Assembly: GCA_029204225.1 (NCBI GenBank)
Contig: CM055101.1
Location: forward strand, 46,733,906 to 46,797,905
DNA from: Diphasiastrum complanatum
Taxonomy: Eukaryota > Streptophyta > Lycopodiopsida > Lycopodiales > Lycopodiaceae
Direction of reading: 5' to 3'
Length of the DNA stretch: 64,000 nt
Shown here: positions 34,033 through 45,389 of the stretch, piece after piece
How the letters are laid out: each line of letters opens with the position of its first letter
Position numbering within the stretch: position 1 is the first letter of the stretch
Position numbers and translations under genes: made by a program
The notes under the pieces: model-generated
Databases searched by the model: none
Told to the model about the DNA's origin: nothing
The model's input: the letters and a program-made list of their open reading frames with translations, nothing else

Positions 34033-34484
34033 CTAAAGATCCACTCGGCTCTCATTCATTTTTGTAAGATGGATATAAATCTGCAAGAGAAAAATGATCA
34101 GATTGGCAAGTTTACTACTAGATATTTATGAATGACAAAAATCAAAGTATCAAAAATATCAATACTCACAGTTGTTTTTTTGTGATCCTGACGGTTGAAT
34201 CCTTGCACATTTATCTCTGAATGCATATATACATGTTGGACTAGAATTTCAGAAATAGATTTTTCTCCAGATGATGTTCTGAAATCCAAAATTCTGACCT
34301 TCCAATAAGATCGAAATAATAGTTTTGACCTTTTTCTTTTTCGAAATGCTCCTCTTGATGATAGATGCATCAAAACCCAAGAGTTTTTTGAATATTTTTT
34401 TGGCACCCATAATCCATTATCATCTGTCTTGTTGAATAGAAACACGGAGTCGATTGAGGAGCACGGCTTCCTTGATGGCGCCAT
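34033..34484 (-). CDS. Small two-exon gene of the TIR transposon (hypothetical basic protein)
   Basis: Exon 1 (34484-34170) begins MAPSRKPCSSIDSVFLFNK and encodes 105 codons. It ends exactly in phase at a donor GTGAGT. A strong acceptor (TTTTTCTCTTGCAG, ending 34081) opens exon 2, which in phase adds 15 codons to TAG at 34033-34035, giving 120 residues. The middle is basic (RGAFRKRKRSKLLFRSYWK), which would suit DNA binding or nuclear entry. It converges on the larger gene inside the same TIRs, so it may be an accessory protein like ORF1 of two-gene transposons. I recognise no domain. Other frames of exon 2 stay open longer, so the true end is uncertain. Confidence 0.45.
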
Positions 34485-34923
34485 TCATAATTTGCATGCA
34501 AAAATATGAAACAATGAACTATGAATCTGAAAATTTGCGTACACAAAAAGCCATGAATCTGAGAAAAAGTGTTGGCAAAAATTTGAAACACTGATCTATT
34601 TGGCGCCACAAACTTACTATGGTTATCCCTGTTAACCATGGTTTGACAATACATATACATTAATGGTACATTGATTTTCTCATCTCAACCATATGTCATA
34701 TTCATTTTCAAAACTTTTGGGTCTCTTCGGGTAGTGATGAGCTGGAAGGGCAGGCCTCATCAACCAATAGCATTTTCACATGCTGCCCGACAAAACAGCA
34801 ATATATTTAGAAAGTTTTTATTTTATTTTATATTTGGAAAATTCTACGTTACGTAGAACCTCGAAGCTAAGGTTTCAATTGGTCCACATGGCAACAAAAA
34901 TAAGAAAAAAAAATAAAAAAACA

Positions 34924-34964
34924 ACTTTTTCAAAGGCCCTCGTCGGGCTCTAAGTTTCTCTAAT
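34924..34964 (-). repeat. Right terminal inverted repeat
   Basis: It ends TTTCTCTAAT, the inverse of the left ATTAGAGAAA. The 120 bp inward from here (to 34845) also match the left arm of the MITE at 29815, including the palindromic TACGTTACGTA. Confidence 0.65.
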
Positions 34965-37469
34965 TTTTTTTCTCACACACTGAGATGGTTGGACAACATG
35001 TGCTCAATGTTGAAAGTTGATATTTTCTAAAAAGTGTATAAGGAGTGTGAAACTAATTGTGGTAGTGGCATATTTTTGGGAGCTATTGGTTATTCTTGTA
35101 GCCAGCTTTGATTTTGAATTTTTTGAAAGCTCTAGTGGTTTGTTATAAATTTTTTTAATATATGTAATATTTAGAGGTTGTGATTATTAGAACCTAAATG
35201 GCTACCTTGATTAGAAATTGTTTTAAAGACAAAGATATATATAAAATATATGCTACAAATTATGTGCTTGAAAGATGCATATTTAGAATTGAAAAACTTG
35301 AAAAAAATAAATGTGGTGTGCTAAGAATGAGGAAGATAGACAACCATGTAGATGGCTCTTTTGTGGATGTACAACAAAAGAAAGTTTTTTTTTGTCAGAC
35401 CTACTCTTGCATCTCGAGGATGTTGCAACACTCACATAAGATTTGGAATCTACACACTTTTGTTATCTAACATATTTTTTTGTTGCACAACTTTGTGAGG
35501 GTTGTGCTTGATCCCAAACCAAGCTCTCCATGTACTATAGCTTTTAGATAGGATAACGGATTGTTTTTAGTTAACATGATATTTGTGCATTGTCTGTTTC
35601 TTGATAATATCTTGATTGTATTTCTTTGATGTCTAATTTTTGTTCTTGATTGCATTGTAAGTTTTAAATAGCTAGTATGTTGTCACAATTAAGAGTTTAG
35701 GACTTGGTGCTTAATACTTTTGCTACACACCATTGAGTTAGTGATGAGAGAAAAAAATCAAACTATCTAATTCTAGAAATTCTCAACTGTATTAAAATTG
35801 AGATTGTTTGATGTTTTTGTATTAAACAAAAAAACAACAATAACAAATAAGAGAGGAGCCATAGGGTAGTTTTGTCTTATTCTTTGTTACAAACACAAAA
35901 AAGAAGAATTGGATTTTACTATTATTATTTAATTTATTTTTCTTGGTTGTATCCCTTTATAAGTCAATACTTATTCTCATGTCATTTGTTGCTATGAAAA
36001 TCTATTCACTTTTGTTTTCTTTTAGGACCTTCTCTATCTCAACTTAATCAACATACTAATACTTATAAAACATGCAACATAATTTTATAAGTTGATTTTT
36101 GAGTTTCAATCATAAATAAACATTCATATATGAATTGCATCAAATAAATATCTAAATTACATCTAATCTTGTATATATCTTTCAAATGTAAATGCCATAT
36201 TTCTAAGAAATAAAATTTTGGATATTAAAATAATTTTAGATTGTATTGAATAGTGTAAATGCACTAAAAAAAAGTTATTTGACACTTACTCAAATATGAA
36301 AAATTCTATATCTATATGGATAATAATCTGATAAAAATACTCGTAGATTGTGTTGAGGTAGTGCATATACATTGCTACACGAAAAACTCAATATTTATAT
36401 GGAATTGATCTAACAAAAATTCTGAATGTAAATAAATGAGTAATAAATGTCAAAAATAGAAAATGCATCATTTTGAAAGAGAGGAGAATATAAACTCATT
36501 TCTAGACATGATAAGTTATGCAAGAAATCTTTCAACACTTGAATTCTATTGATTTTTTTTTAGCAATATGATGTAATTTTTTACTTTGGGCTCAACACTA
36601 TACTCATATTGTCAATGATAGGTGTCATTATTCAAATCACAAGCATGAAATTGAATTGACTTAATAAACACAATTTTACTACCACATTTCTATGTAAATT
36701 GAAGTTTGCTCATGAGGTCCCAATCTACGGATATTTAAACGTAACCTATATAAAATCTAAGATGTTAGATCATGAGCATTGTGCACGTTTCTAGAAAACT
36801 ATTAAAAGCAACACATATACTTACCTGGTGAGCATGATTATTTGTCTATTTAATGTCATGAGAGTTATTCTTTGTACAATTTTGTAATTTGCATGCAACA
36901 ATTTAATGTCTCTCATTACAACACAATGTTGATAATGACTATTACTACAAGAGATTTAAGGAGTTATTTTTTCATATCTTGTCTTGGGTTTGGGAACATA
37001 CTTTGAGATGAGATTAGGAACGAGTTGCGTTGCAACAAAAAAACAAAAACATAAATGAGTCCCAATATTTTGACACACTACAATCATCTCATTAACTTTT
37101 GCAATTGCAAAGTTTACAAATGATCTATCATCATTTGTTACTTCATAGAGAATGATTGCAAATGGGAAACATAAATGCATACGAACATAGTAAAATGTTC
37201 AAACTTAGTTTTCTTGTTCCTACTCAATATGCAAAAAACATGAAAATCTAGGGAGACACAACTATCTTCATATGTTTTAGAGAACATGCTAAAGACTACC
37301 TGATCTTTGAGATAGTAAGTTGAATATATTGGAAATAAGATAATAAACTACAAGTTGTTAGAAAACTCCAAACAATAAATGAGAACTAGTCATTTGCATG
37401 ACATATCTTTATGTTGGAAAAAGTGTTGAGTACAAATGTTATATCATTATAAGCTACAAGTCATTTTTG
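34965..37469. other. AT-rich non-coding interval
   Basis: About 2.5 kb, very AT-rich, with no ORF carrying recognisable motifs. I see no repeat family boundary. Confidence 0.5.
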
Positions 37470-37926
37470 TCCCGACCAGGCACGCGCGCGCTGCCAGCGC
37501 TGGACCCCTCGCGCTCGTGCATTGGACCGCCGACACACGCTCGCTGCCGGCGCCGGACCCCTGGCGCTGCACGGCCGTGGGCGCTGGACCCCTGGCACAG
37601 GATAGCCAGTTGCACGCGCACTTCCGACACTGGACCCCTGGCGCAGCACGGCCAAGCGAGTGCGCTGCCAGCCCTGGAACCCTCGCACTCGTGCGTTGCT
37701 GGTGCGCGCTCACTGCCGACGCCGGACCCCTGCCGCAGCTCAGCCAGGCACGCGCGCGTTGCCTGCGTCGGAACCCTCGCGCAGCACGGCCAGGCGTGCG
37801 CGCGCTGCCAGTGCTGGACCCCTGGCGTGCGCGCGAGCCAGACTCCAGCGCCACCCACGCGAGGCCGGAGCTGGACCCCTGGCACAGCACGGCCTGGCGC
37901 GCGCGCGCTGCCAGCGCTGGACACCA
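37470..37926. repeat. GC-rich minisatellite, ~47-bp diverged units
   Basis: About ten diverged units built around GCTGGACCCCTGGCGCAGCA and GGCACGCGCGCGCTGCCAG. The GGACCCC-like core recurs every 33-56 bp, mostly 46-48. Composition changes abruptly from AT-rich flanks to a block dominated by G and C. The lack of stop codons in several frames on both strands is a composition effect, not evidence of a gene. Confidence 0.85.
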
Positions 37927-39499
37927 TGTGAGCTTTTTACTTGAATAAGCATACTACTGAATACAACAAGCGAATGTGGTATTTTATCCATGATGAGCCT
38001 TATATTAGCCAAAATTTTGGCAATCTCAATTGCATGTTAGTTCCATGTATGAAACAACATCTAATATATGGTTGAAAAAATCTCCACTTACAAGTAGTAA
38101 GACATGTTATGTGGATCTTCTACACATGGAAGATCTAAGACTCAAAACTTGTTATTGACTACCAATTCTAGTCACATCCAAGTCCAAAAATGACTTCACT
38201 AGCTCACATTTAAATAAATCGTTAGTAGATATTACTAAGAAGAATACTTCTTCTAGTTGAATATGATGATCACAACATAAGAATATAATGTACAAATAAA
38301 AAAAACATGGGTAAGCCTGAGGAGGGACGGTGTTGTTGCAACTACTTAGTAGCAGAATCGTTTACATACATGTACTTCTCACGATTTCCATTTTTGAAAG
38401 ATGAAACTATGAGATATATATCTTTATCTTACATAGACCAATATTCAAGCTTGGGTCTTCTCTTCGACAAGAACCACACTTGTCCAACTCAACTGCAAAG
38501 AGGGAAGTGACCTATTTTTTTTGTTATTAATAAAGCTAGTTGCATGGATACTAAGTAGAATATTATCACATTTCCTAACTTTTTTCTTTTCTTTACCCAT
38601 AAGGAAATTCATATGAATGTATTGAAATTAGTACCCTTAGTTGATTCAACCTTCTTATATTATTTGAAAACTATCTAGATAGAATTGAATTACTATGATA
38701 ATTAAAATCATCAAAAAGTAAACTTGAACTACACAAGTGTGTGTGTGTAATCTCAAGGATGAAGTAACCATGAGTTGGGGTGAAATGGTAAGGATGACTC
38801 AAATTTTGATATGTAGTCGTACTTCAGGCTTTTTTTAACTATGTAAAATTTCAATACAATGCTCTGTACAGGAAAGTTTTTGTGCAACATCCTAGTTCAG
38901 TACTATTTAATATGCTACTTTTGCTTGATAGAATCATTTTGCTTTTGTCCTTGATCAAATATTACTTCTTTACTTCAGTCCATATTAAGTTAAATTTGAC
39001 ACAATTTTTTTCTTTACTATTATGAGTAAATAAGATTTTATTTACAAAATAATGGTCATTTCAGCCCAAATCTAGAATTGTTTTTTCTAGTAGGTAGCTA
39101 AATACTACTCTCTTGTACATAGAATCATAAGAAAAAGACTTTATGAACCTCTTTCCTTGTAGGTAGCTATGTAGCTAGAAAATAATTGAATTTGTGTATG
39201 GATGCGCGTTTGAATTACTTTTTGAGATCAATACAAAGATCCAATATGACCCAAATCCAGCTACATTTAACTACTGCAACTCCACTTTATAAGAAAGTCA
39301 TTTAGATGTACATGAGCATAAAAGAGTGAAGTCAAACCTTTGACCTTCATGAGAGGAATTTTTAGACTTAGAAGTAATAAATAAATGAGAGGGCCAAAAT
39401 CCTAATTTTGGAGGTGCGCACAAGCTATTAGTTGATATATCATCAACAACATTATGGGATAAATATGACATTTTAGAAATATGTGAACTTTATCTTCTT
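37927..39499. other. AT-rich non-coding interval
   Basis: No recognisable gene or element. It has a short (GT)n near 38740 and AT-rich runs. Confidence 0.5.
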
Positions 39500-39579
39500 C
39501 AGCTTTTGGATATTTATGTAAGAAGACTCTCAAGAAGCCTTCACAATATTTGATGAGGCTTCAACAAGCTATGTTGCAA

Positions 39580-40250
39580 GATTACAACATAGTCATTGAC
39601 TCAGGAGCAACTTCACACCATATCTACAACAAGAAATCTTGATCAACTAAAGAGAACTCAAAAACAACATAACAGTGATTCTAGGCGACGAGAGCCGACA
39701 CGAAGTTTAGGGCATCAGGACTCTGCAGCTATGAACACTGTTAGAACAAGTTGAGCTGCCAGGAGCACTCTATGTTCCCTCACTAAGAAGAGACCTGCTA
39801 TCAGTCTCGAAGATGGCAAATCTCGGAATACGAGTCATGTTTGATGGCAATGTATGCCGGATGATAAAAAAAACAACAAACAAGTTGTTGACCATTAGAT
39901 CCAGAGAAGATAACCTATACCAAGCCAAGATTGTCAGCAGTTCTGATAGCATACTGAATGCATCAGAAAATGAAAATCAACTCTGGCATAGAATAATATA
40001 TCATCTGAATATGAGAAGCTTCTACGACATGAACTGAAAGGACATATTCACAAGTCTGAAGATATCCAAATCGACATCGACTTTTGTGAAGCCTGCCAAA
40101 AGGGCGAACAACATCGAAGTTCATTTGTACATGAGGGGAGAAGAGCCAAAGAAGTTCTTGAGCTCGTCCACTCAAATGTCTGTGGCTCCAACAGTGATGA
40201 ATAGGACCAAAAAGGTCAACAAGACAAAGAAGACCTCCAGATCGATCCAC
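39580..40250 (+). pseudogene. Copia protease and pre-integrase, element D
   Basis: I-D-S-G-A-T-S-H-H near 39597 is the protease active site. After frame changes come L-P-G-A-L-Y-V-P-S-L-R-R-D-L-L-S and N-Q-L-W-H-R-I-I-Y-H-L-N-M (GAG_pre-integrase, with the G-H of the motif changed to Y-H). C-E-A-C-Q-K-G-E-Q-H-R and E-L-V-H-S-N-V-C-G (integrase zinc Cys pair and the start of the core, first catalytic Asp now Asn) follow. The reading then ends in stops; the integrase core is absent. Confidence 0.8.
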
Positions 40251-40259
40251 TGATAGTCT

Positions 40260-41240
40260 TCAATGGAGCGAAGACACAGACGTCAAGTATTGCAGTTTCA
40301 CTAAAGAACCAACAACATATCAAGAAGCTATCCAAAGTCTAGAGGGAGAATTCTAGAAGCAAGCAATGTCAGAAGAGATCGAATCAATGAGGCATGGACA
40401 CTAGAGCCACTAACCGCAGGTAAGACTACAAATGGGTTTATAAAAGAAAAATGAAATTAGATGGCACTTTCGGATGCTACAAGGCCAGACTTGTGGCCAA
40501 GGGCTACACACAAAGGTACGGTATTGATTATTTTGATACCTACTCACCAATGGTCAAGATGACATTGCATACGCTACACAACACAATATGGAAATACGCC
40601 AGAGTGATGTCAAGACAACCTTTCTCCACGGAGATCTAGAAGAAAAAATCTTTATGAAGAAGCCTAAAGGATTTGAAGACCCTGACAATCAATAGTACAT
40701 TTGTCGGTTGCAGCGATGCATTTATGGTCTGAAGCAAGTATCACAAACTTGGTACAAGAAGCTCGACAGAGCTTTGTGATTCTAACTATTTTTGTAGATG
40801 ACTCTCTGATGATAGGAAACTCTTTGATGCTAATCAAAGAAAAGAAGAGTCGGATATCTGCAAGTTATAAAATTATAGATCTGGGAGACGCAACAAAGTG
40901 CCTTGGGTTGGAGATTAGAAGAGATAAAATGAGAGGAGTAATACATCTGAGTCAATCAGAATATGCCAAAAAGGTACTGAAGCAGTACCAAACGTTGGAA
41001 TGTTGAAGCAGTACCAAATGTTAGAATGCAAAGAAAAAGCTACACCAATAATAGCTGGAGCCAGACTGAAAAAACAGGATTGTCTGAATACTAATGAGGA
41101 GAGACAGAAGATGGAAGGTATACCATACCAAAACTTGATCGGTAGTCTGATGTACCTCACAATCTATACCAGACCTGACTTGGCCTTCCCAGTCTATGAA
41201 TTGAGTCAATTCTCCTCGAATCTTGGCATGGCGCATTGAC
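40260..41240 (+). pseudogene. Copia reverse transcriptase, element D
   Basis: RVT_2 from E-P-T-T-Y-Q-E-A-I-Q and W-V-Y-K-R-K through [10 protein letters not shown] and [12 protein letters not shown] to C-I-Y-G-L-K-Q. The catalytic motif F-V-D-D lies at 40791-40802. A 26-bp tandem duplication at 40978-41029 breaks the frame after A-K-K-V-L-K-Q-Y-Q. RT then resumes to I-G-S-L-M-Y-L-T and T-R-P-D-L-A-F. Several other frame changes are present, so it is inactive. Confidence 0.87.
40978..41029. repeat. 26-bp tandem duplication in RT
   Basis: TGAAGCAGTACCAAACGTTG at 40978 recurs at 41004 as TGAAGCAGTACCAAATGTTA. The unit is 26 bp, so the duplication shifts the reading frame. Confidence 0.9.
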
Positions 41241-41242
41241 AA

Positions 41243-41980
41243 ATGGCGAAAAGAATTCTACAATATCTGAAAGGCACCCAAAATATGGGATTGACCTACA
41301 AAGCAAGAAAAGAAGAAAAAGGATTCGAGCTGCAACACTATGGTGATGCAAACTGCAAAGACAACAACAATTCCGTAACAGGAGGGTGTTCGATAGCATG
41401 CAGAGCAGCAATTAGCTGGACATGCAAGAAACAAACATTGGTGGCTCAATCCTCATGCGAAGCTGAATATGTAGCGGCTTCAAAGATGGCGAATGAGGTA
41501 ATATGGTTGTAGATAATGCTGGAGGCAATTGGCATACAACCAAGAGAACCATGCACGATGATGATGGATTCTCAGAGTGCCATATATCTATCCCAAGATC
41601 AAATCTTCCATTCAAAGACTAAACACATACCTCTAAAGTACCATTACATTTGAGACCTGATATGGAAAGGAGAGTTGAATGTCCAATACATAAAGCTTGA
41701 AGACATGGTTGCAGATTTGATCACAAAGCCGCTTGACAAACCTCTCTTAACAAAACAAAGAAAGACAATGGGACTGGACATATACAAAGGTTGCAATGTT
41801 CAAGAGGGACTGTTCGAAATCGTGAATGCTTGCAACCTTGCCAAAGAGATCTCAAAGGACAAAGAGATCTTGAAGGCCGAACCGAAGGTCGACCACACAT
41901 CGAAGGTCAAAGACAAAGCGAAGGCCGAAAGAAAAGTGTTCGAGATTTGTCCCAACAACCAAATGACAAAGACACACTGA
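41243..41980 (+). pseudogene. Copia RNase H and C-terminal tail, element D
   Basis: Y-G-D-A-N-C-K-D gives the first RNase H Asp, then S-W-T-C-K-K-Q, S-S-C-E-A-E-Y-V-A, and V-I-W-L up to a TAG at 41510-41512. The frame resumes with M-D-S-Q-S-A-I-Y-L, H-S-K-T-K-H-I and A-D-L-I-T-K-P-L. It continues ~70 codons with a charged tail (KEISKDKEILKAEPKVDHTS) to TGA at 41978-41980. Confidence 0.87.
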
Positions 41981-42387
41981 AAAGATGAACAGAAAAAAAC
42001 CAAGTCAAGTTGACAACTCAACGAGCATGAAGTCTTGAACTATCACGCTCAGTCGCCAGAAGCAACGTTGACACTGGGTAGCTAACTAATTGATTAGCAT
42101 AAACTTGTCTTGTAGTTCATAGTTAGACTATCTTGTAAACTCCATGAAGTGGATATATACATAGGATCAATTACTACAATCATAAGTGATGAAAATAGAG
42201 CGAGAAATAGCAAAAGTAGAGAACAACGTTAGCTTGTTGTTAGCACTATCTGCTATGCATGGAAGTCTGCCAACGAGCAAAACATAGCGACTTCTGTTAG
42301 AGGAGCATCAGGCCGCCAACGAGTGAGACACTGATTGACTTACTCAAAAAAAAACACAAATACAATTGCTCTATTCCAAATCCATCC

Positions 42388-42505
42388 TTTCCATTGTTCG
42401 CATTGTTTTGTTGATTGAATCTTTTGAAATCTGTGATTTGTAGTTGTTTGCTTAGGATTGTGCAAACAAAATTCTGCAACACATAAGAAACAAAAAAATT
42501 CTACA
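42388..42505 (+). repeat. LTR end fragment (family F), plus orientation
   Basis: It matches the reverse complement of 44472-44590 closely and ends AAATTCTACA at 42505. A degraded primer-like CAAGGTATC follows. The two copies face each other head to head across 2 kb. Confidence 0.75.
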
Positions 42506-42876
42506 ATTCCAAGGTATCTTATCTTTTTCATTGCTATAGGCAGCATGTCTGATTCACCTCTTGGCTCAAAAATACATTGGCATCTCACATTCAAGCTCTA
42601 GTTGATGTCCACATGGATCATACATGACCTGCATTCCAAGCCTTGGGCTACGCCATGCTAGCAACCTTCAGAAAAACTTTGCCACTTACCTAAAGTCATG
42701 TTTTTCACAAAGTACATGCCAGATGTAGCTTTGCATTGACATCTAGCTTTATCAAATTGCTTATAATAGCCAAATCTTCTTGATTAATGAGCCACACACT
42801 TAGCTTTTTATTGTTCTTGCTTGCTTGTCCACATTATGTCATTACTAGCTTTCAATAATGATGGAGATGAAGGTAG

Positions 42877-42944
42877 AAATGCATCCAATCCCTCTTGTGG
42901 ATTTAATAGATCCATTTAAGGTCCATAAAATTTATATTTTCACA
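42877..42944 (+). repeat. LTR family B end fragment
   Basis: GCATCCAATCCCTCTTGTGG through TATATTTTCACA matches the last ~65 bp of the LTR ending at 3339. The neighbouring upstream 200 bp are only weakly similar. Confidence 0.65.
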
Positions 42945-43559
42945 AGTATATCAAAAATTGATAAGTAATTATAATTAATATGTACAAGTGATGGCCATAG
43001 GAAAACAAATATTCTAAAATTGAAGCACTCTTGGTGTAATGAAGATATCTATCATCAAGTGGAAAAAGAACTTGGATCCGAGGAATGTGAAATAGTAGAA
43101 AAATGCCAAATTTCAGTTGAGGCCCTGTTCTTTATTAGAAAAGCATTCTAAGTATAAGAGCCCCCACCCCATTTATCACACATGAGATGTCATATGTCAC
43201 ATTATAGAGATGCTACAATCAAGGGCCATGTTTGTAGGAGTTCACTAATATACAAGATATGTAGTGGCTCAAGGTAAACTTGGCCTAATCTTTTGTTTAC
43301 AAAAGGAGGTGACCATGAGCTCCATAGTATCCAAGTGAAAAAGATTGAAAATTAGAGATCGGAGGCAGATCAACCTTGTATAAGCTTTATTGGTAGCAAT
43401 GAACTTATTTGCAAGCTATGCTTTGGACCTTATATTTGGATATACTTAGCTTTGATTTATCATTTACACAAGCAATATTTGATGCTCATTAATCTTGGAT
43501 ATATTTTGATGTAGTGGATTTTGAGAGTATCTCCTTTTTTTTTTCATGACATCTACTAT

Positions 43560-44343
43560 TTCATTTTGCTCTCTACATCCTTTGACGACTCTGCAACATT
43601 GGCTTTTTCAATCTTGTTCTTTCTTTTTGGATTGAATTTACACTCATATGTAGAATGTCCCTTCTTCTTGCAATGTATTCAAGGAATTGTTGGGTTGAAT
43701 CAACATCTATTGGTTGTGTGTCCCGGCTTATGACAATGATCACATGAAGAATTTTGTTGGTTGACATTGTCTTTGCTCAAAGACTTGAATTTGCCTTCTT
43801 GAATATGGGCTTGTTCTTGTTTTTCTTCTTTTCTTTTGTGAAAAGAGCCTTCTCCTGGTCACTACCTCCTTGTCCTTCATCTCTCATCAACGACAAGACT
43901 GATAGCTCACTCGAACGTCATGTCTAGTAAGCTCAGAATGAGCATTCTCAGTAGCTGATAGGATGTAGGTAGAGATTTCATGAAGTACATCAGCTGCTGT
44001 GGTGTTGTGACCTGGTGCTCCTGTCCAAATGTAGTAAGGTGAGTGAAAATCGTTTTGATCCTCTCAACATGCTGATCCAACTTATTGCCATCCCATCACA
44101 TAGAGTAATACTGATTGTGTAGGTGCATCGCCAAAGCGATAGTCCTCACTTGGTCCTTCTGTTTTAGTCTTTCCCACACTTCTTGGCTACTCTCACAGTC
44201 TTCAATCTGCATGAGTATTTCTTCGTTTATGAATGAAACGATGATTGCCATTGCACGCTCATCCTTTCTGATCCATTCAACTCTCCTCGAGTCTCCCTCT
44301 AGAGGCTGTTCTTTTGTGAGTTCGGTCACTGACTAGATGCCTT
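43560..44343 (-). pseudogene. gag: Copia gag with two zinc knuckles, element F
   Basis: On minus, 44329-44096 reads W-I-R-K-D-E-R-A-M-A-I-I-V-S-F-I-N and S-S-Q-E-V-W-E-R-L, a copia gag N-terminal domain. After frameshifts a perfect zinc knuckle C-D-H-C-H-K-P-G-H-T-T-N-R-C lies at 43744-43703. A second knuckle follows (I-H-C-K-K-K-G-H-S-T-Y-E-C), whose first Cys is now a stop codon. Two knuckles set this gag apart from the others in the window. No protease or later domain is visible downstream. Confidence 0.8.
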
Positions 44344-44459
44344 CACCCTTTAGAAGCATTTTGATTTTGAACTTCCATATTCGGTAGTTTGTGCAATCAA
44401 GATTAATTGCTATTCTTGTCTAGATGATTGTAGCCATATTGTGTTGTCTTAGAGAATTT

Positions 44460-44471
44460 GCTCTGATACTA
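44460..44471 (-). other. Primer-binding site of element F
   Basis: Plus GCTCTGATACTA is TAGTATCAGAGC on minus, one change from the tRNA-iMet site. It is adjacent to an LTR end at 44472. Confidence 0.82.
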
Positions 44472-44590
44472 TGTAGAAATTTCTTCTTTCTATGTGTTGC
44501 AAAATTTTGTTTGCAGGATCCTAAGCAAACGACTACAGATCACGGAATTCAAAAGACTCAATCAGCAAAATGATGCAAACAATGAAAAAG
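44472..44590 (-). repeat. 5' LTR end fragment of element F
   Basis: On plus it begins TGTAGAAATTTC and matches 42505-42388 in inverse orientation. It is truncated after about 119 bp, where LARD2-side sequence appears to resume. Confidence 0.75.
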
Positions 44591-45289
44591 AGGTGGAGTT
44601 GCAGTTGCTTATACTTTAATTTGGTAGAGGAAAGTGAAGCTATGATTGTAAGTAGAGACAAATCCCCACCCTGGAACTGATGTTCTCTACAAGATCTTGA
44701 TCTCCTCTTAGTTTCTGTAAATCTGGAATTTACAGGAGGAAGCTTTAAAGTTTGTGTACGAGTAGAGATTGTAAGAAGATGTAACCTTGTGTTATGAACT
44801 CAGACATGCATTTAAACCTTCTCCCTAACTCTTCTTGAGTTCTGAAAACTCTGGAATAGCTGTTGAAAACATGTGGTCGTTTCATTGCATAGATCTTTTA
44901 CAAATAGGAAACGATGGTGGCCTTGGTGGTAACCTGTAAGTGAAGGATCAGAATAAAGTTCTGGCAATTTGATTCTGTCTCACATTACTACTAACCTCAT
45001 AGACTGTGCTTTAAAAGCAAAGATGCTGATTTTTGGAATCACAGAAATCCAAAACCATTGTTGGCGTAGAAGTAGTGTCAGCTAAAAGGGAGGATAAGCT
45101 TCAGTTGTAGCCCGTTGAATCCAAGGGGGAAAGGATTAGTCGTTTCCTTTCTGGCAAAGCCATGGCAGCTTTATGCATGCTGATGGTTGATGGTTCTAGA
45201 AAAAACCTCTCTTGCAATGTAGGTGAGGAGCGCGATCAGTTCTTTTCCTTGATCCAGCTTCAAGAACTCTGCATGGTTGTGGTTGGGAG

Positions 45290-45389
<100 letters not shown>

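Larger units (their letters stand above)
30892..34964. mobile_element. DNA transposon (4.07 kb) with TIRs and two convergent genes
   Basis: Left end ATTAGAGAAAATATGGGCCC (30892 onward) and the reverse complement of the right end, ATTAGAGAAACTTAGAGCCC (34964 inward), match at 29 of 41 positions ungapped, with the first 10 identical. Between them lie an intron-bearing transposase-like gene on plus (31316-33274) and a small two-exon gene on minus (34033-34484). The organisation (TIRs, possible TA or TAA site, two genes) is reminiscent of PIF/Harbinger-type elements, but I do not recognise a DDE_Tnp_4 transposase. Family assignment is open. Confidence 0.6.
39500..42340 (+). mobile_element. Ty1/copia element D, decayed
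   Basis: Protease, pre-integrase, RT, RNase H, an extended C-terminus and probable 3' LTR lie in order on plus. Gag is missing or unreadable, and nearly all of integrase is deleted. Its protein sequence is distinct from the other copia copies: RT has a F-V-D-D active site and pol ends in a K/E/D-rich tail. A TATA-like GATATATACATAGG at about 42151-42164 suggests the 3' LTR lies between about 42000 and 42340. Confidence 0.82.

Noticed and set aside
29815-34964. A single 5.15-kb transposon running from the MITE left end to the right TIR
   Set aside because: The ends do match over 120 bp, but the MITE has a better-matching right end at 30187 and the large element has its own left end at 30892. 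Two related elements is simpler.
37398-37948. Overlapping 170-177 codon frames on plus and similar ones on minus
   Set aside because: They translate a GC-rich tandem repeat. Lack of stops follows from base composition, and several frames on both strands are open at once.
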